From Mesorhabditis belari (taxonomy: Eukaryota; Nematoda; Chromadorea; Rhabditida; Rhabditidae): a stretch of 64,000 bases of DNA. The stretch is from NCBI GenBank assembly GCA_958450365.1, contig CAUEEP010000893.1, positions 831,501 to 895,500 of the forward strand. Reading direction: 5' to 3'. The position numbers were made by a program, and so were the translations under genes. Position 1 is the stretch's first letter. Each line of letters begins with the position of its first letter. Shown here piece by piece: positions 10,177 to 20,895 of this stretch. A model generated the notes under the pieces. That model saw nothing but the letters and a program-made list of their open reading frames with translations, did not search any database and was not told where the DNA came from.

Positions 10177-10338
10177 GTTTTCCTGAATGGTCAATGGACG
10201 CCTACCACCGCCACTTATTATGAACTTCTATTCCGCAACCTAATTCGGATTTTTCGTGCATGCCATACTAGGAATGCCAATGGGACTTCAGCTTCAGGAT
10301 TACTGATGTTGGTTTTATTTTTCCTTATCTTTGCCTAG
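10177..10338 (+). other. Unidentified exon with hydrophobic C-terminus
   Basis: After a TTTTTTTAG acceptor a 53-residue frame opens (VFLNGQWTPTTATYYELLFR...), contains a glycosylation sequon (NGT) and ends in a hydrophobic run (GLLMLVLFFLIFA) before TAG. This is the layout of a GPI-anchored or secreted protein's last exon. I found no convincing upstream exon and do not recognise the family. Confidence 0.25.
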
Positions 10339-10463
10339 AAAACTGTATTTTTGTCAATAATTTTTTATTTCTCGGCCATATTGCAGCGGAATAAATATTT
10401 TAGTTCTGATTGTGTTTGTGGCATTTTACTTTTTTCTTTGTTACTTTGTACTATTTACATTAT

Positions 10464-10685
10464 TACCGTGTTTTCTCTAGTAGTAATGCACCCCGGCGAG
10501 CCGAGTTAGTGGTGATTTTACGGTTTCCAAGCTTTGGCAGAAGCTCAACGCTCTAATCCCCCACTAGATCTCATCGTCGGCTAAATTTTCCGACCCCACA
10601 TCGATAGGTTCTGATAAGCAGTTCTCGAGACTTCGAGCAATTTAGGCGGCGCTCACGGTGCACTACTATTAGAGAAAATACGGTA
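10464..10685. mobile_element. MITE with TACCGTRTTTTCTCTA termini
   Basis: About 220 bases with inverted ends (TACCGTGTTTTCTCTAGTAG on the left; CTATTAGAGAAAATACGGTA on the right) and a GTGCACC/GGTGCAC subterminal pair. A half copy in reverse orientation is at 50136-50254. It has no coding capacity. Confidence 0.75.
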
Positions 10686-10929
10686 TTAATATTTACATGT
10701 ATTATTTATTATTGTATTATCGATTATGTATTTAGTAAGACCAGTATTGCAGTAAAACCTTGTTAGGAGAAAACTCTTTAGCAAATAGCTTTTCTAACAC
10801 CCCTTTGACGAAAAAACATTCAATTTAACCTCGATATTTAATAGATTTTTCGATCTCCCTTGAGTTATTTACTAACGAGGTTTACCTGTACATTATTTAC
10901 AGTTAAAATCTCGAAAATTTTCAAAGGAA

Positions 10930-11430
10930 GGACTCATTTTTTATGGCTAACACAGACAACTTCTTTGTTTGTACAGATCTTGTAACGCTATATCTCAAAA
11001 GTGATCCAGTTTCATTAATCTAACAAAAAAAGTTGGGGTAATTTTGATTTTTGAACTTTTTTTTGTGAGCAACCAAAGCTTTTTGATCTCTACACTATTT
11101 TCAGCCAATTTTCAACTCAAATCCATGCGAAATTCCCTCAAATTCAACTCAAAAGACTGATGTAATTTTTCAAATTTCTTTGAATTCAATTCACCGCATT
11201 CCACAAATAAAATCTTTCTTTAGACTCATAATTAGGGGAAATTTGTTAAGATTCAAAGAAACATGGTCCAACTTTGTGATCTTTACCGATTTTTTATGGC
11301 TAACACAGACAACTTCTTTGTTTGTACAGATCTTGTAAAGCTATATCTCAAAAGTGATCCAGTTTCATTAATCTTCCAAGAAAAAGCTGGGGTAAGTTCG
11401 ATTTTTGAACTTTTTTTTGTGATCTACTAA
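10930..11430. repeat. Two copies of a short exon-like repeat (third copy at 16.98 kb)
   Basis: Units at about 10935-11165 and 11290-11430, with a third at 16975-17220. All contain ATGGCTAACACAGACAACTT and GTACAGAT(C/T)TTGTAA. The coding sense would be MANTDNFxVCTDxVxLYLKS followed by a GTAAG donor. The middle copy is frame-disrupted. It is probably a duplicated gene fragment. Family unknown. Confidence 0.5.
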
Positions 11431-11439
11431 AGCTTTTTG

Positions 11440-11880
11440 ATCTCTGTTGCTTTCGAAAACGTCGCGAATCTTCTCCAACAGCTCACCATCAAGCCGCTGA
11501 TTCGTGTTAATCTGAAAGCAAGTAATATTTAAGGCTACTTGTTGAAAACGAAAAAAAATACGATTCTTTAACTAAACCTCGATCCTGGAAGCATGTATGG
11601 GTGATTCAATTCTAAGCGAGAGCGCCACAAAGTCATTCGTCTCAAAGCATTCATGATTCATCGCTAAAGAATGATTTTAAAAATTCAAAAGGCGGATTTT
11701 TGATTTTGAAAAGGTTTTTCGATGACCTTTTTTTCATTACTACATGATTACTTGTCGGAAAAATGACTAACAATTAAAAACTTCTAGCCAAAGCTCTGCA
11801 CGGAAAGCTAACGAAACGTGAAAACAGCCATTTTTTGGCTCTGCCGCCCTTTACTAATATAGCTGTAAAACCTTTTAGAA
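11440..11880 (-). pseudogene. Diverged third F-box-family gene fragment
   Basis: Minus-strand pieces align with the last three exons of the two F-box genes. A block at about 11800-11860 ends CRALAR, like the exon ending ILAR. A piece at about 11575-11660 (FETNDFVALSLRIES, SRIE) parallels IPTNKLIVISLKVF...SRIK. A piece at about 11450-11515 (INTNQRLDGELLEKIRDVFE) parallels ISTNSREDLPQILREIHKIL. No F-box exon is found upstream, so it is a fragment or a very diverged gene. Confidence 0.5.
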
Positions 11881-12129
11881 AAGAGATATCTCAAAACAGT
11901 TTTTACCAATCGATCCGTCTTGCATTCAGCTTTAGGATGAGCTATAAAACGTCAAAATTGAACAAATGTAAGGTACTCTCCCAAAAAATCGGAAAGGACT
12001 TTTCCGTCAACCCAATACATACAAATTTGTTTTTCAGTTGAAGTTGCATTTTGAAACATGATGCTGAAAAGCTACAAACCCATCTTTTTATCATTTATGA
12101 ATGAATTAAGAGCCTCGATCAAAAACAGA

Positions 12130-14490
12130 AAAATGAAAATAAGTACAAACAAATATGTTTTCACAAAAATCACAAAGCATCACAATGAAGCAATTTGATT
12201 GATAAGTTTTTCAATGTTATAGCTCCATCCCTCAACTGGAGACTCGATTTTAAAGTAACCCTTGTAGTACCGGTTCAAACAGCTAAAAATGTATTCCGAT
12301 TCACTTGTTGGTCCTTTCAGTTAATAATCCCACTGCTTGAAAACTGCAAGCTTTCTTTTGACTACTTTTTGAGTTCGCTAATGAGTCGGCGCAGTCTATT
12401 AAATAGACAAATTAGTCGGTTTTTGGAGTACGCTGGCTTTTTCTTAAGGACACTGAGAAAACTCGATTACCCTAAATGCTGTATTAGAATGATATGTCAT
12501 TCTATATTTCAACCCCTCAAAATTGGACGATCCAAAAGTCGGTAAGGGTAAAGCCAGAGGCATCAAAAATTTCGAATTCGTTAAAAACTATTTTAAACGA
12601 TGGCTTTTTGTTCAAAGCGTACAAAAAACCACGTTTAAAAGTGAAATTATTTTCTTACCCGCGATACCCCTTTGAATCTCCAAAAAAAATCCATGTGGAG
12701 GACCCTTATAATTTTTTCAAAAAATTCTTTTTCTATTTTTTCAAAAATAGCGTTTTAAATCCTACTGCCGATAAAATATTATTAGGTTTTAGGCCTAGAT
12801 CTATACATTGAACCCCCAAAAGGGGGATCTAAAATCAAGATTTCGTTGGGGTCAGTGGGTGATTCTATTAGAGGGTGTCATTCTAGGATTCAGTATTTAC
12901 GTTAAGTATTTATCATTCAGTATTTACGGTAAGTCCATTACCAACCAAGCCACATCCGTTTTGTAACGAATGAAGAAATCCGGTGAATTGGCGTTGAGCA
13001 AGATTTTGTGGATTTCCCGTAGAATCTGTGGCAATTCTTCGCGACTATTTGTGGAAATCTGAAATGAAATCTTGTAATGAAAATTCTGCACAAACTTTAG
13101 TTTAAAAACCCACCTTTATCCGGGAATCTCTGTATTCTAAATCATCGAAAAACTTTAACGAGATCATGATGAGGTTATTTGTCGGAATTTCACCGCTGTT
13201 GAAAGCTGCAATAGAGTGAATTTTCCAAAAGACACTGATTTTAGAAAATTACCAAAGCCAAACGGCCAATTTTCGTTCAATCAGCCATTTTTTTTGGTAG
13301 CATTCGTTGAGGAATCACAAGGATTAGTCAATGATTTAAAAAATTAGGCTGATTAAACGTTAATTAGCGATTTGATTACGGTAAAAAAACCAAACAATTA
13401 ACCTCTTGCTAAAATCAAAAACGCTTTTGTCAACTTTTCGTGCAAATTCGCCGTTCCATGGAAAATCAACGAGCCTCCTTCTTCACCTAAGAGATTCAAT
13501 GTGCTAAAGCTCAGGCTTTGAACTAACCCGTATCTTTTCCAAGCCTTTTCTTTCCATCCACAGTTTTCAGATCCGGGTACTCTTCCTGAAAATCTTACAA
13601 TGAAAGCTATTAACCCTTTCTTTACCTGATGTTTTTCATACCAATCCCTGATCTTTTTGAAGCGAATTTCTTGATTAATGACATATCTGAAGTTCCATTA
13701 TTTCTATAAAATAGCTTAAAAAATGGCATGATTTTGTTTTGTTAAAAGTTTAAGCAATCTTAATGCAATAATTTTACTCAGTCAAATGAACCTTCTTGGA
13801 TCAAAAAGCGGCGTTCTCGACGGAGTCCATTTGGGGTCCCAACTCGCGGGAATCGGTTTGAGGCGAAGCTTTCTGGAACGAAAAAAAGAAACTAGTATAG
13901 GTATTTTGATTTTGCTAACTATTTTGTTTTACTATTCTTAAAAGCATTAGTAAATTTGCATTTAGTAAAACTTATTGGAAACAAGATGTCATAAACCTTA
14001 GACACACCCAAGCTGGTACTTTGTCGCTCAGCTCAGGTTTGGCTAGTTCAAAGCCCGGATTGATCTGGTGGCCAAGCTAGGTCCAGTTGAAAATATCAGA
14101 AATTTGCCTGGTAGGCCAAGATCAAATCGATTCCAGAAAATGAAATTTTTAGCCTGAACTGTCTAGAGTAAAACTGAAACTGGTAGAAAAAACTCAACTT
14201 ACAAGTAGAATTTATGTGCAAATCAGTTCTAAAATAACACAACCCACCGCACAACAAGCCGATTCCCTGGATGACAGATCAAATAAATCTCTTTGAGATC
14301 TTTCAACTCATCGATTGAAGTTTTTGAAAAGAATTTGAAGATGATTTCTGTGGAAAATATATTATCAATTTCCATGGTAGTTTCAGAAAAGTAAATATAA
14401 ATTTTTATTTTTGATTCTCCAAGGCTTTTTTTTTGCAGAGATCGGCGGCAAAGATATCCCGTTTCCAGTTGTATTACACAAAAAGTGATG
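12130..14490. repeat. Segmental duplication B, copy 2 (F-box unit)
   Basis: Direct copy of 5890-8040. It carries an extra partial repeat of the MITE end around 12895-12930 (AGTATTTACG twice) and small indels in introns. Confidence 0.85.
12924..14375 (-). CDS. F-box protein, tandem paralogue 2
   Basis: Same seven-exon layout as the gene at 6423-7919: F-box exon 14375-14248, second exon 13872-13792, stop at 12924. Every exon I checked keeps phase. The F-box (STEIIFKFF, SIDELKDLKEIYLICHPGNR) is nearly unchanged. The most divergent parts are the fifth exon (IFHGTANLHEKLTKAF versus LRFFHGKKKRHEELTKVF) and an acidic stretch (FFDDLEYRDSR versus VFDDSDDEDSR). F-box proteins recruit substrates to SCF ligases, and in nematodes the substrate part evolves quickly. 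The same MITE end supplies the stop codon, so that insertion predates the duplication. It is likely functional, with substrate unknown. Confidence 0.85.
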
Positions 14491-14781
14491 TGACTCATCA
14501 AGTAATGGGTCTCTCACAAACTTTTTTCGTTGTGCTTTACGAAAAAAACATGGACGTTGCAAAAATTTGCTGTAATGATTTTTTCCCGAGAATGGTACAA
14601 AAATTAGATTGAGTGGATAAAAACTAAGCTTATTTTTCTTTCAATTTTTCTCACATTTTGTTTTTACATACGTTTGCTTTTGGCTCAAAGAAGATTTCTT
14701 TGAGCACGTGAAATCTTTATTATCAAAAAGACTTCCTAAAAATTGAACGTTAGATATTAAAACAGTTATCATAAAGTTATC

Positions 14782-14992
14782 TCATTTCTTTACAGTTTCC
14801 GTTTTCGAAATCTTTGCTTCGTTGAGCTCATCGATGAGATTCGGAAAATTTCTTTATCTTTATCTAAGAGCTAAAAGAGAAAAATCTTTTAGCTCTTACG
14901 AACCTGCAAATTTGTGTTGAACGAACGGTGATTGGGTAAATAATCCTCGGAAATTCGCTCGAATCGGTCACCGTAGTCTCTAAACTTTTTTT
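14782..14992 (-). pseudogene. Duplicated 3' end of the RING/B-box gene
   Basis: Close copy of the last exons at 1-147. An exon ending in a CAG/GTTCG junction is followed by one reading NLIDELNEAK, continuing ISKTETVKK and a stop at 14782. It has no RING or B-box exons upstream. It shows how the main gene probably ends beyond the left edge. Confidence 0.6.
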
Positions 14993-15004
14993 GCCCCTGC
15001 CTCC

Positions 15005-15165
15005 AAAGAAAAAAAAGGCTTATAGACAAAAGAGCTGTGTCTGTCTGTCTGTCTGTGCGCACTACTCAGCCCCCAGAGGACCATTTCAAATGACTTATGG
15101 TTAGCTTAGAATTCCATGGAGTTATGCAACATATTTTTAAATTTTAAAAAACCAAACGTGCTGAA
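15005..15165. repeat. SINE-like repeat, truncated copy
   Basis: Shares AAGGCTTATAGACAAAAGAG, a TGTCTGTCTGTCTGT tract, CTCAGCCCCCAGAGGACCAT and AATTCCATGGAGTTATGCAA with the copies at 8.0, 19.8 and 20.0 kb. It ends directly against a MECR-like relic, so it may have inserted into it. Confidence 0.55.
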
Positions 15166-15169
15166 TCTT

Positions 15170-15537
15170 GGAATCAAGAGTGTGAACATTATGGGCAAAC
15201 GAGAAACACCAGATGCACAAAAGAAACTCGAAGATCACATGAAAAGTTTGGGCGCGGATTTGGTGATCACAGAAGAATGATTAAGATTTGTGAAATTTTC
15301 GTGATCTAATCAATTAGAAGTGCTTAATTAGAAGTGTAATCCATGCTTAAATTTCTCTCGCTTAGGCACGACTTGGGGAGTGGGTTAAACCGGGGAACTC
15401 TCATTCACCGCAACTTGTCGCATGGAAACTTGAAGAAGTGGGTGTTTGGTACTTGCGGGGTCACTAAAAGGATCAGTATTAATTTCTGGATAAGTTTATT
15501 TTTAGTTGAGGCTATAGAACTACCTCATTTACGATGA
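15170..15537 (+). pseudogene. MECR downstream-domain relic
   Basis: At 15170-15280 the frame reads GIKSVNIMGKRETPDAQKKL, then EDHMKSLGADLVITEE and a stop. This matches the conserved stretch after the Rossmann strand in MECR (GxKTxNxxRxRPD...LKxLGAxxVxTEE). At about 15450-15537 a second piece (FGTCGVTKRISINFW) resembles the later YGGMxK-like motif. The first piece is stopped after the TEE motif and the two are not in one frame, so this is a broken copy. It may be the 3' part of the relic that starts at 9.7 kb. Confidence 0.55.
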
Positions 15538-15549
15538 GAAGAACTCAGT

Positions 15550-16035
15550 GTGTTGTTACAAGAAACAACGATTCTTTTTCAATATCGGGTGTAGTAGGGT
15601 TTGGAGAGGTCAACAACAGGACGACAGCATCAAAGCTGAAATTATCAAGTTTGTGGATTTTTAATTTCTAACTAAAATGGTTTTTTCATGATTAATCTTG
15701 TTTTTCTCACTTTTCGAAAGCTTCGAAAAGTTGGTGATTTCAATTAGACAATGTTAGATGGGATTTAGAGGAAAAATGGAAAGATCCCATTGGTTGAGAG
15801 ACGGCTCATGAAACAGGTAAAGCTCAATTTGACTTTAGAATTAGCTGTTTTACTTTAGCCGTCAAAAATGGCCAAAGAAAGAGATTGAACTTAGCTTTAT
15901 AGAACGATCTTGTTCTTGAAGTTTCTGGCAAAATGACAAGCTATTCAGCTGAGAAACGTTCAAAAGAGATAATTAGAAACTCAAGCCAAAGACTTCGTTG
16001 CAAAAGCACAAACTCCATTATATTTGTTTTAAACT
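15550..16035. other. Non-coding stretch
   Basis: AT-rich sequence with no persuasive exon. It precedes the small hydrophobic ORF at 16040 and may hold its upstream signals. Confidence 0.4.
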
Positions 16036-16039
16036 TTAG

Positions 16040-16207
16040 ATGGTCTGCAGCTCTATCATCGACTTTATCAACTATGTAGTCACGAACATATTGTTCATCG
16101 TTTTAAATTCTTTCATAGGACCCCTTTTGGAAAGTCTTTTCCTGCAAGTTGTCAGCAAATTGCAAATGGCTCTCTACACGTTTGGCCTCAGATTAGTGAA
16201 GGAGTGA
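16040..16207 (+). CDS. Small hydrophobic protein, family member 3
   Basis: The ATG follows an AACTTTAG acceptor directly, as in the other members. The 55-residue frame (MVCSSIIDFINYVVTNILFI... ending FGLRLVKE) aligns without gaps to the members at 8385 and 63362. Shared positions are Ser5, Val/Ile6, Ile7, Asn23, Leu30, Leu33, Gln42 and Arg51. Unlike members 1 and 2 there is no donor at codon 51 and the frame closes four residues later, so the basic second exon is lost or never existed. Two hydrophobic segments are likely. Function unknown. Confidence 0.5.
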   Translation: MVCSSIIDFINYVVTNILFIVLNSFIGPLLESLFLQVVSKLQMALYTFGLRLVKE

Positions 16208-16974
16208 TCGGTTAAGTTCACCTAAATACTATCTCTTTGCTAATTTCTAAAAACTTTGCCATGTCTAGAGTTTCTTGGCTCTCCAAACAAAAGTGTTCGG
16301 ACCTCTTTTTCTTAGTTAGGAAGAGTTTTTGGTCAATGCGATGGTCCTCTTTAACTTAACACTTTTAGTTTTGTGAAATTCGATCGTTGAATGCATCAAA
16401 AGCGGCTCCAAAGGGAAACGAATCAAAAAGCGTGCTTTTCAAATAAATGAATATAATATTTGCTCCAAATGACTCATCTTTGAGTAGACCGTTTCAAATC
16501 TTCAAAAATTCCTTCGTTTCAGAATTTCGAATGCGATTTTCTTGAAAAAAGCAACAAGAAGAAAAAACGAGAAAAGCACATCACCTCAATCGACAAACGT
16601 TTCATTAATTTCCTCTAGTCAAATGCATCAACCGATCACTTCTAAGTGTATTCGTTGATTTATAATGTGAAGATTGGTAGTCAGTTTTGTCACTCAATAA
16701 CGCAATTCCAATAAGTTGAAGTTCATAATTTCGATCAAACGAATCACAATTCAATTGCAGCTTTCCAGCATTCATCTGTTTTGAGCAAAAAATCTTTGTT
16801 CTTTGTCTTTTCAGCCTCGAAAACAGAGTTTATTCTCCTGATTGCCAATTATTGGATTGAAGCAAGCGTTTGTAAAGGGAAACGCAATTCGCCGCATTCC
16901 ACAAATAGAATCTTTCTTTAGACTCATAATTAGGGCGAAGTTGTTAAAGTTCAAAGAAATATATGGTTCAACTT

Positions 16975-17220
16975 TGTGATCTTTTCCGATTTTTTTATGG
17001 CTAACACAGACAACTTCCTTGTTTGTACAGATTTTGTAAAGCTATATCTCAAAAGTTATCCAGTTTCATTAATCTTCCAAGAAAAAGCTGTGGTAAGTTC
17101 GATTTTTGAACTTTTTTGTGATCTACTAAAGCTTTTTGATCTCTACACTATTTTCTGCCAATTTTCAACTCAAATCCATGCGAAATTCCCTCAAATTCAA
17201 CTCAAAAGACTGATGTAATT
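16975..17220 (+). repeat. Third copy of the MANTDN exon-like repeat
   Basis: Open copy: ATGGCTAACACAGACAACTT leads into VCTDFVKLYLKSYPVSLIF and a GTAAGTTCG donor. See 10930-11430. Confidence 0.4.
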
Positions 17221-17366
17221 TTTCAAATTTCTATGAATCAGCTCAGGTTAGTTTTTGAAAATTGACCTATTTTAGAAACTTCATTCAGAAAATTGGTATT
17301 GGAATAAAGTTGAAGAAAAAAAGAATTGAAACATTCAGATTTCACATTCAAATACATCTAAAAATC

Positions 17367-17500
17367 ATGTCTTTCATTGAATCAACAATCCAACAAATCA
17401 AACGAAATCCTTTCTGGCAATTCCGCGATCTCTATATTGTCATCTTGCTCACCACAATTTTAATGAGTTTGTTAATTGTTTTATTTTCAGAAAATTTAGG
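17367..17500 (+). CDS. Possible small membrane-protein exon
   Basis: From the ATG at 17367 the frame encodes MSFIESTIQQIKRNPFWQF and then a strong single membrane segment (YIVILLTTILMSLLIVLF), running into a MITE cluster at 17511. It could be an isolated short protein or a first exon of the receptor-like gene at 18.4 kb, but the direct junction is out of phase. Confidence 0.3.
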
Positions 17501-17510
17501 GTACCTACCT

Positions 17511-18351
17511 ACCGTAAATAATCTAATTGGACCCCACCCGCCTCGTACAGTCGCGTAGTCGCAAAAGTTTTTTTAGTATTTCATTTTTTTCAAAGCGCCC
17601 TTACTTTCAAAAAATGCGTCTTTGGTATCAAAAAAATAGCGCCCACTGTAGCATAAAGCAGCGCGGAGAACGAAGGGTTCAAAGTTAGACTACGCGACGA
17701 TACGCCGTAACTATTGGGGGTGACGTTCTATTACAGTATTTACGGTAGGTGAAGTTTTGTACTAATATAAACTTACCGCAAATACTGTAATAGTACCCCA
17801 CCCCCCTCGTACAGTCGCGTAGTCGCAAAAGTTTTTTTAGTATTTCATTTTTTTAAAAGCGCCCTTACTTTCAAAAAATGCGTCTTTGGTATCAAAAAAT
17901 AGCTGAAATTCAGGGCAATTTTTTGATACTTAAGCGCGCATTGTAGCATAAACCAGTGTCGAGAAAAACTCTTTCAAAGCTAGACTACCCAACACTCCGC
18001 ACCGTCATTGTGGGGGTGGGGTACTCTTACAGTATTTACGGTAGGTTAACTTGGCTCTCCCCTAGCTCTGATTTAGCTTATAAGCACTGAGATCTAGCTG
18101 AATATACCTGCTCACAAGCCAGCCTTCTCCTGGCTTAATTTGGCCCACACCACAAAAGCACTGGATCGGCGTTGGCTCTCTGGCCTAGACCTCTGACCTG
18201 CTTTAGAGCTGGCCTCGCTTACAGACTCTGTTGTATTGTAGCGGAGTGCGCATTGTAGCATAAACCAGTGTCGAGAAAAACTCTTTCAAAGCTAGACTAC
18301 CCAACACTACGCACCGTCATTATGGGGATGGGGTATTCAAGTATTTACGGT
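17511..18351. mobile_element. Cluster of ACCGTAAATA-type MITEs (two full, one partial)
   Basis: Units at 17511-17746 and 17774-18042 start ACCGTAAATA / ACCGCAAATACTGTAATAGT and end ACAGTATTTACGGT. Inside both: CGTACAGTCGCGTAGTCGCAA, GCGCCCTTACTTTC and a C-rich/G-rich subterminal pair. A right-half copy occupies 18247-18351 and closely repeats 17947-18042. The same terminal motif ends the F-box genes. Confidence 0.8.
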
Positions 18352-18402
18352 ATGATTTTTCCCGCAAATTTACATAGCTGAAATGTAAAAGAAAAAAAAA
18401 CT

Positions 18403-19278
18403 TTGCAAATACCAAATTCAGTTATCCATTGGTATTTGTGGAATTTCTCGATGACAAATTGGCAACTCTTGAATCAACCAATCGAAATCGATTGGGATTT
18501 TTCCTCCAAAGTTCAAGATATAATGAAGATTAGCGCTTTTTTGGTAAGATTTTTACTATTAGAAGAGTTCCGTGAAAGATCTCTCTTGTTCAGATTCTCT
18601 TTGTAAGTATTTTTGTGAACGCATTCGCAATCACAGCACCATTATTGAATACTTTGTTGGCTTTTCAAGTTCGGTAAGCGATTTTGCTAGATCAGCTAAA
18701 ATCAAATTCCAGAATACTGGCCACAAGTGAATCCTTTTTTCAAAATTCTTTTCGCGATTTGCTACTTGATCGACAATATTTGCCAGCTTCCAAACATGAT
18801 CGATGTCTTTCAGTTAGTTGTGTCATTTGTTTTCCGATCTCTAAACATCGATCGATGTTCTAGTTGTCATCAATCGCTCACCAAAACACTCAAAAGTCTT
18901 GTCAATGACTATGTTTGGTACGGAGCTTTTCGGGAGATCGCTCAAACCACTCAGCTACTCATCTCATTGGGGTAGGTGAGAAAGCTGGACTTGTGAATCT
19001 CTTAGTGGCCAGTTAAATGTAAATTTCAATAATACAAATACCCATTCAGCCGCTTCTTTGCCGTTTCTTTTGACGGTCAATACTTTTGGTTGGTCTCGAA
19101 ATGGCCATTTGCTCAAATGTTGTTCCCATGGTTCATTCAAATTGGCATCGATCAGATCAATCTTCACGCATACAATGATATATTTTATGGCTATTGGCAA
19201 TATTTTGGAATCTATATTCCATATTTTCTCATGTGCTCGTTAGATTTCATGACGAATCGGAGAATGAAAATTGTATGA
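18403..19278 (+). pseudogene. Nematode seven-transmembrane receptor-like gene, truncated
   Basis: Several hydrophobic exons on the plus strand: ILFVSIFVNAFAITAPLLNT; then from about 18727 FFKILFAICYLIDNICQL, a Cys-rich loop, and YGAFREIAQTTQLLISLG. That last piece is spliced in phase (GG/GTAGGT; CATTCAG/C) to RFFAVSFDGQYFWLV and WFIQIGIDQI. The REIAQ...LISLxRFFAVSF pattern resembles the end of TM3 and loop 2 of nematode chemoreceptors (usually NRF; here GRF). The frame stops after FMTNRRMKIV, before TM6-7, and an upstream junction is out of phase. It is probably a truncated receptor. The subfamily cannot be named. Confidence 0.4.
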
Positions 19279-19809
19279 GGAAAAGGCTGGCTTGAAAAGT
19301 TCAAAGAACTTTTTTTTTCAGTAACAATACTATAAAGTTAAAGCTAAAGTATTTATCTAATGATTTTAGTTGAAAAAAGACGGGACAATGAATGTGAATC
19401 GAGTGGAAAGTTTGCTGATGATACAGGCGAGTCGATACTAATTTGAATAAACGTTCCAAAAAGTGCCCTTGCCAGCATAATTTACCGTAATCCGGATGGT
19501 GCGGTAAACGGATAGTAAATTAAAGTTAAAGTAATACGGATAGTACCGTAAAATCGACTAGTTAAGAAACAGTCTACAAAAAGGAGTCTTGACTTGTCGC
19601 AGAAATGTCTTGGTTGGGTTACTTTAGCTCCAGTGGCAGTCAGTTACCATAATCCGGATGGTACGGTCACCATAAAGAATACCGTAACATCAATCAGCTT
19701 TATGTAAAACCCTACAAAGACGAGGCTTGGCTTGATAGAAGGATCTGGATTGGGTTACGGTAGCCAGGGCAGGCTTTGGAGTGCTCGACTGAAACAGTTT
19801 CATGCAAAC

Positions 19810-20275
19810 TATTATATATAAAAGACTGTCTGTCTGTACGCACTACTCAGCCCCCAGAGGACCATTTTAAATGATTTATGGTTAGTTTGGCTTAGAATTC
19901 CATGGAGTTATGCAACATGTTTTTAAATTTTTAAAAACCCAAACGTGCTGATGCTGGCTGGAGTCGAACCCGAGTCGTATGTTATACACAAAAATTGATA
20001 TGACTCATCAAAAAAGAAAGGCTTATAGACAAAAGAGCTGTGTCTTTGTGTCTATTCTGTCAACTTCTCCGCGCCCAGTGGGCGATTTCAAATGACTTAT
20101 GGTTAGTTTGGCTTAGAATTCCATCGAGTTATGCAAGTTTTTAAATTTCAAAAAACCAAAAGTGCCGAGACGGGCGGGAGTCAAACTCGGGTCATGTGGG
20201 CTAAAGACAAGTGCGATATATAAAAGAGCAGTGTCTCTCTGTCTGTCTGTCTTTTAATAAAACTGAAAGCTTAAC
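19810..20275. repeat. Two adjacent SINE-like repeats
   Basis: The unit at about 19810-19985 carries, on the minus strand, a perfect B-box (GGGTTCGACTCC). The unit at 19985-20275 is a near-identical copy of 8030-8320. They are fused head to tail at GTTATACACAAAAATTG. Confidence 0.55.
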
Positions 20276-20895
20276 TGAATCACTGACCAAGTAAATATCC
20301 TTTACTAAATCCTTTACAGCAAGTTTTTCCTTCAGATGCTCTCAAATTCGGTGATCACCTTTGCAGCCTCGATTTTCTACGATATCATCCGCATTTTCAT
20401 AAACGCCTTTTTCGATATGTTTTCGTTATTTCTATTCATTGAAATTCTCAATACATTGCAAAATTTTTACTTTTATTTTGTTACCAGGTATGGTTGGAAA
20501 CTTTTCTTTTCAATGAAATTATTCACAGCTTGATCACGGCTATCTGCTTGCGAAAGCCAAAAGAGCGCAAAATCAAGAGAAAAACAACGAATTCGATTCA
20601 ATCAATACCTCTAACAAATGTGAATTGAATGAATTTTGGCTTTATTTGGCTGAATCACAAAATTCACAATCTCAACTGATGCTTTGAACTTCTGTATTTT
20701 GAAACCTTATACACTGAATTTTAGGCATTCAAATGATATTAAACTGGGCTAGAACGAAATTGCTGGACAGATCACACTCATGGCTAACAAGGAAAGGTCA
20801 CAGGGCTGAGGTGGCCTAATTGAAATGAACCATAAACCATACGATGCAGAATTTTACGCGTATTCCGATGCTGCTTTCTGTGTTTGGCAAAATGA
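19975..20895. repeat. Segmental duplication C, copy 2
   Basis: Direct, highly similar copy of 8015-8945. Here the foldback element is complete (to 21377), so this copy probably reflects the ancestral arrangement. Confidence 0.85.
20336..20628 (+). CDS. Small two-exon hydrophobic protein, family member 2
   Basis: Same structure as member 1: exon 1 at 20336-20487 begins with ATG directly after TTTTTCCTTCAG, a 41-base intron runs from GTATGG to CACAG, and exon 2 at 20529-20628 carries the basic tail. The total is 83 residues in frame. Replacements relative to member 1 are few (for example MLSN versus MLSY, DMFSLFL versus DIFLLFL, KPKERKIK versus KPREGKIK), and no stop or frameshift has accumulated in either exon. 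Confidence 0.6.

Noticed and set aside
17511..18351. Remnants of a coding transposon in the MITE cluster
   Set aside because: No open frame or transposase motif on either strand; only inverted termini and GC-rich subterminal words.
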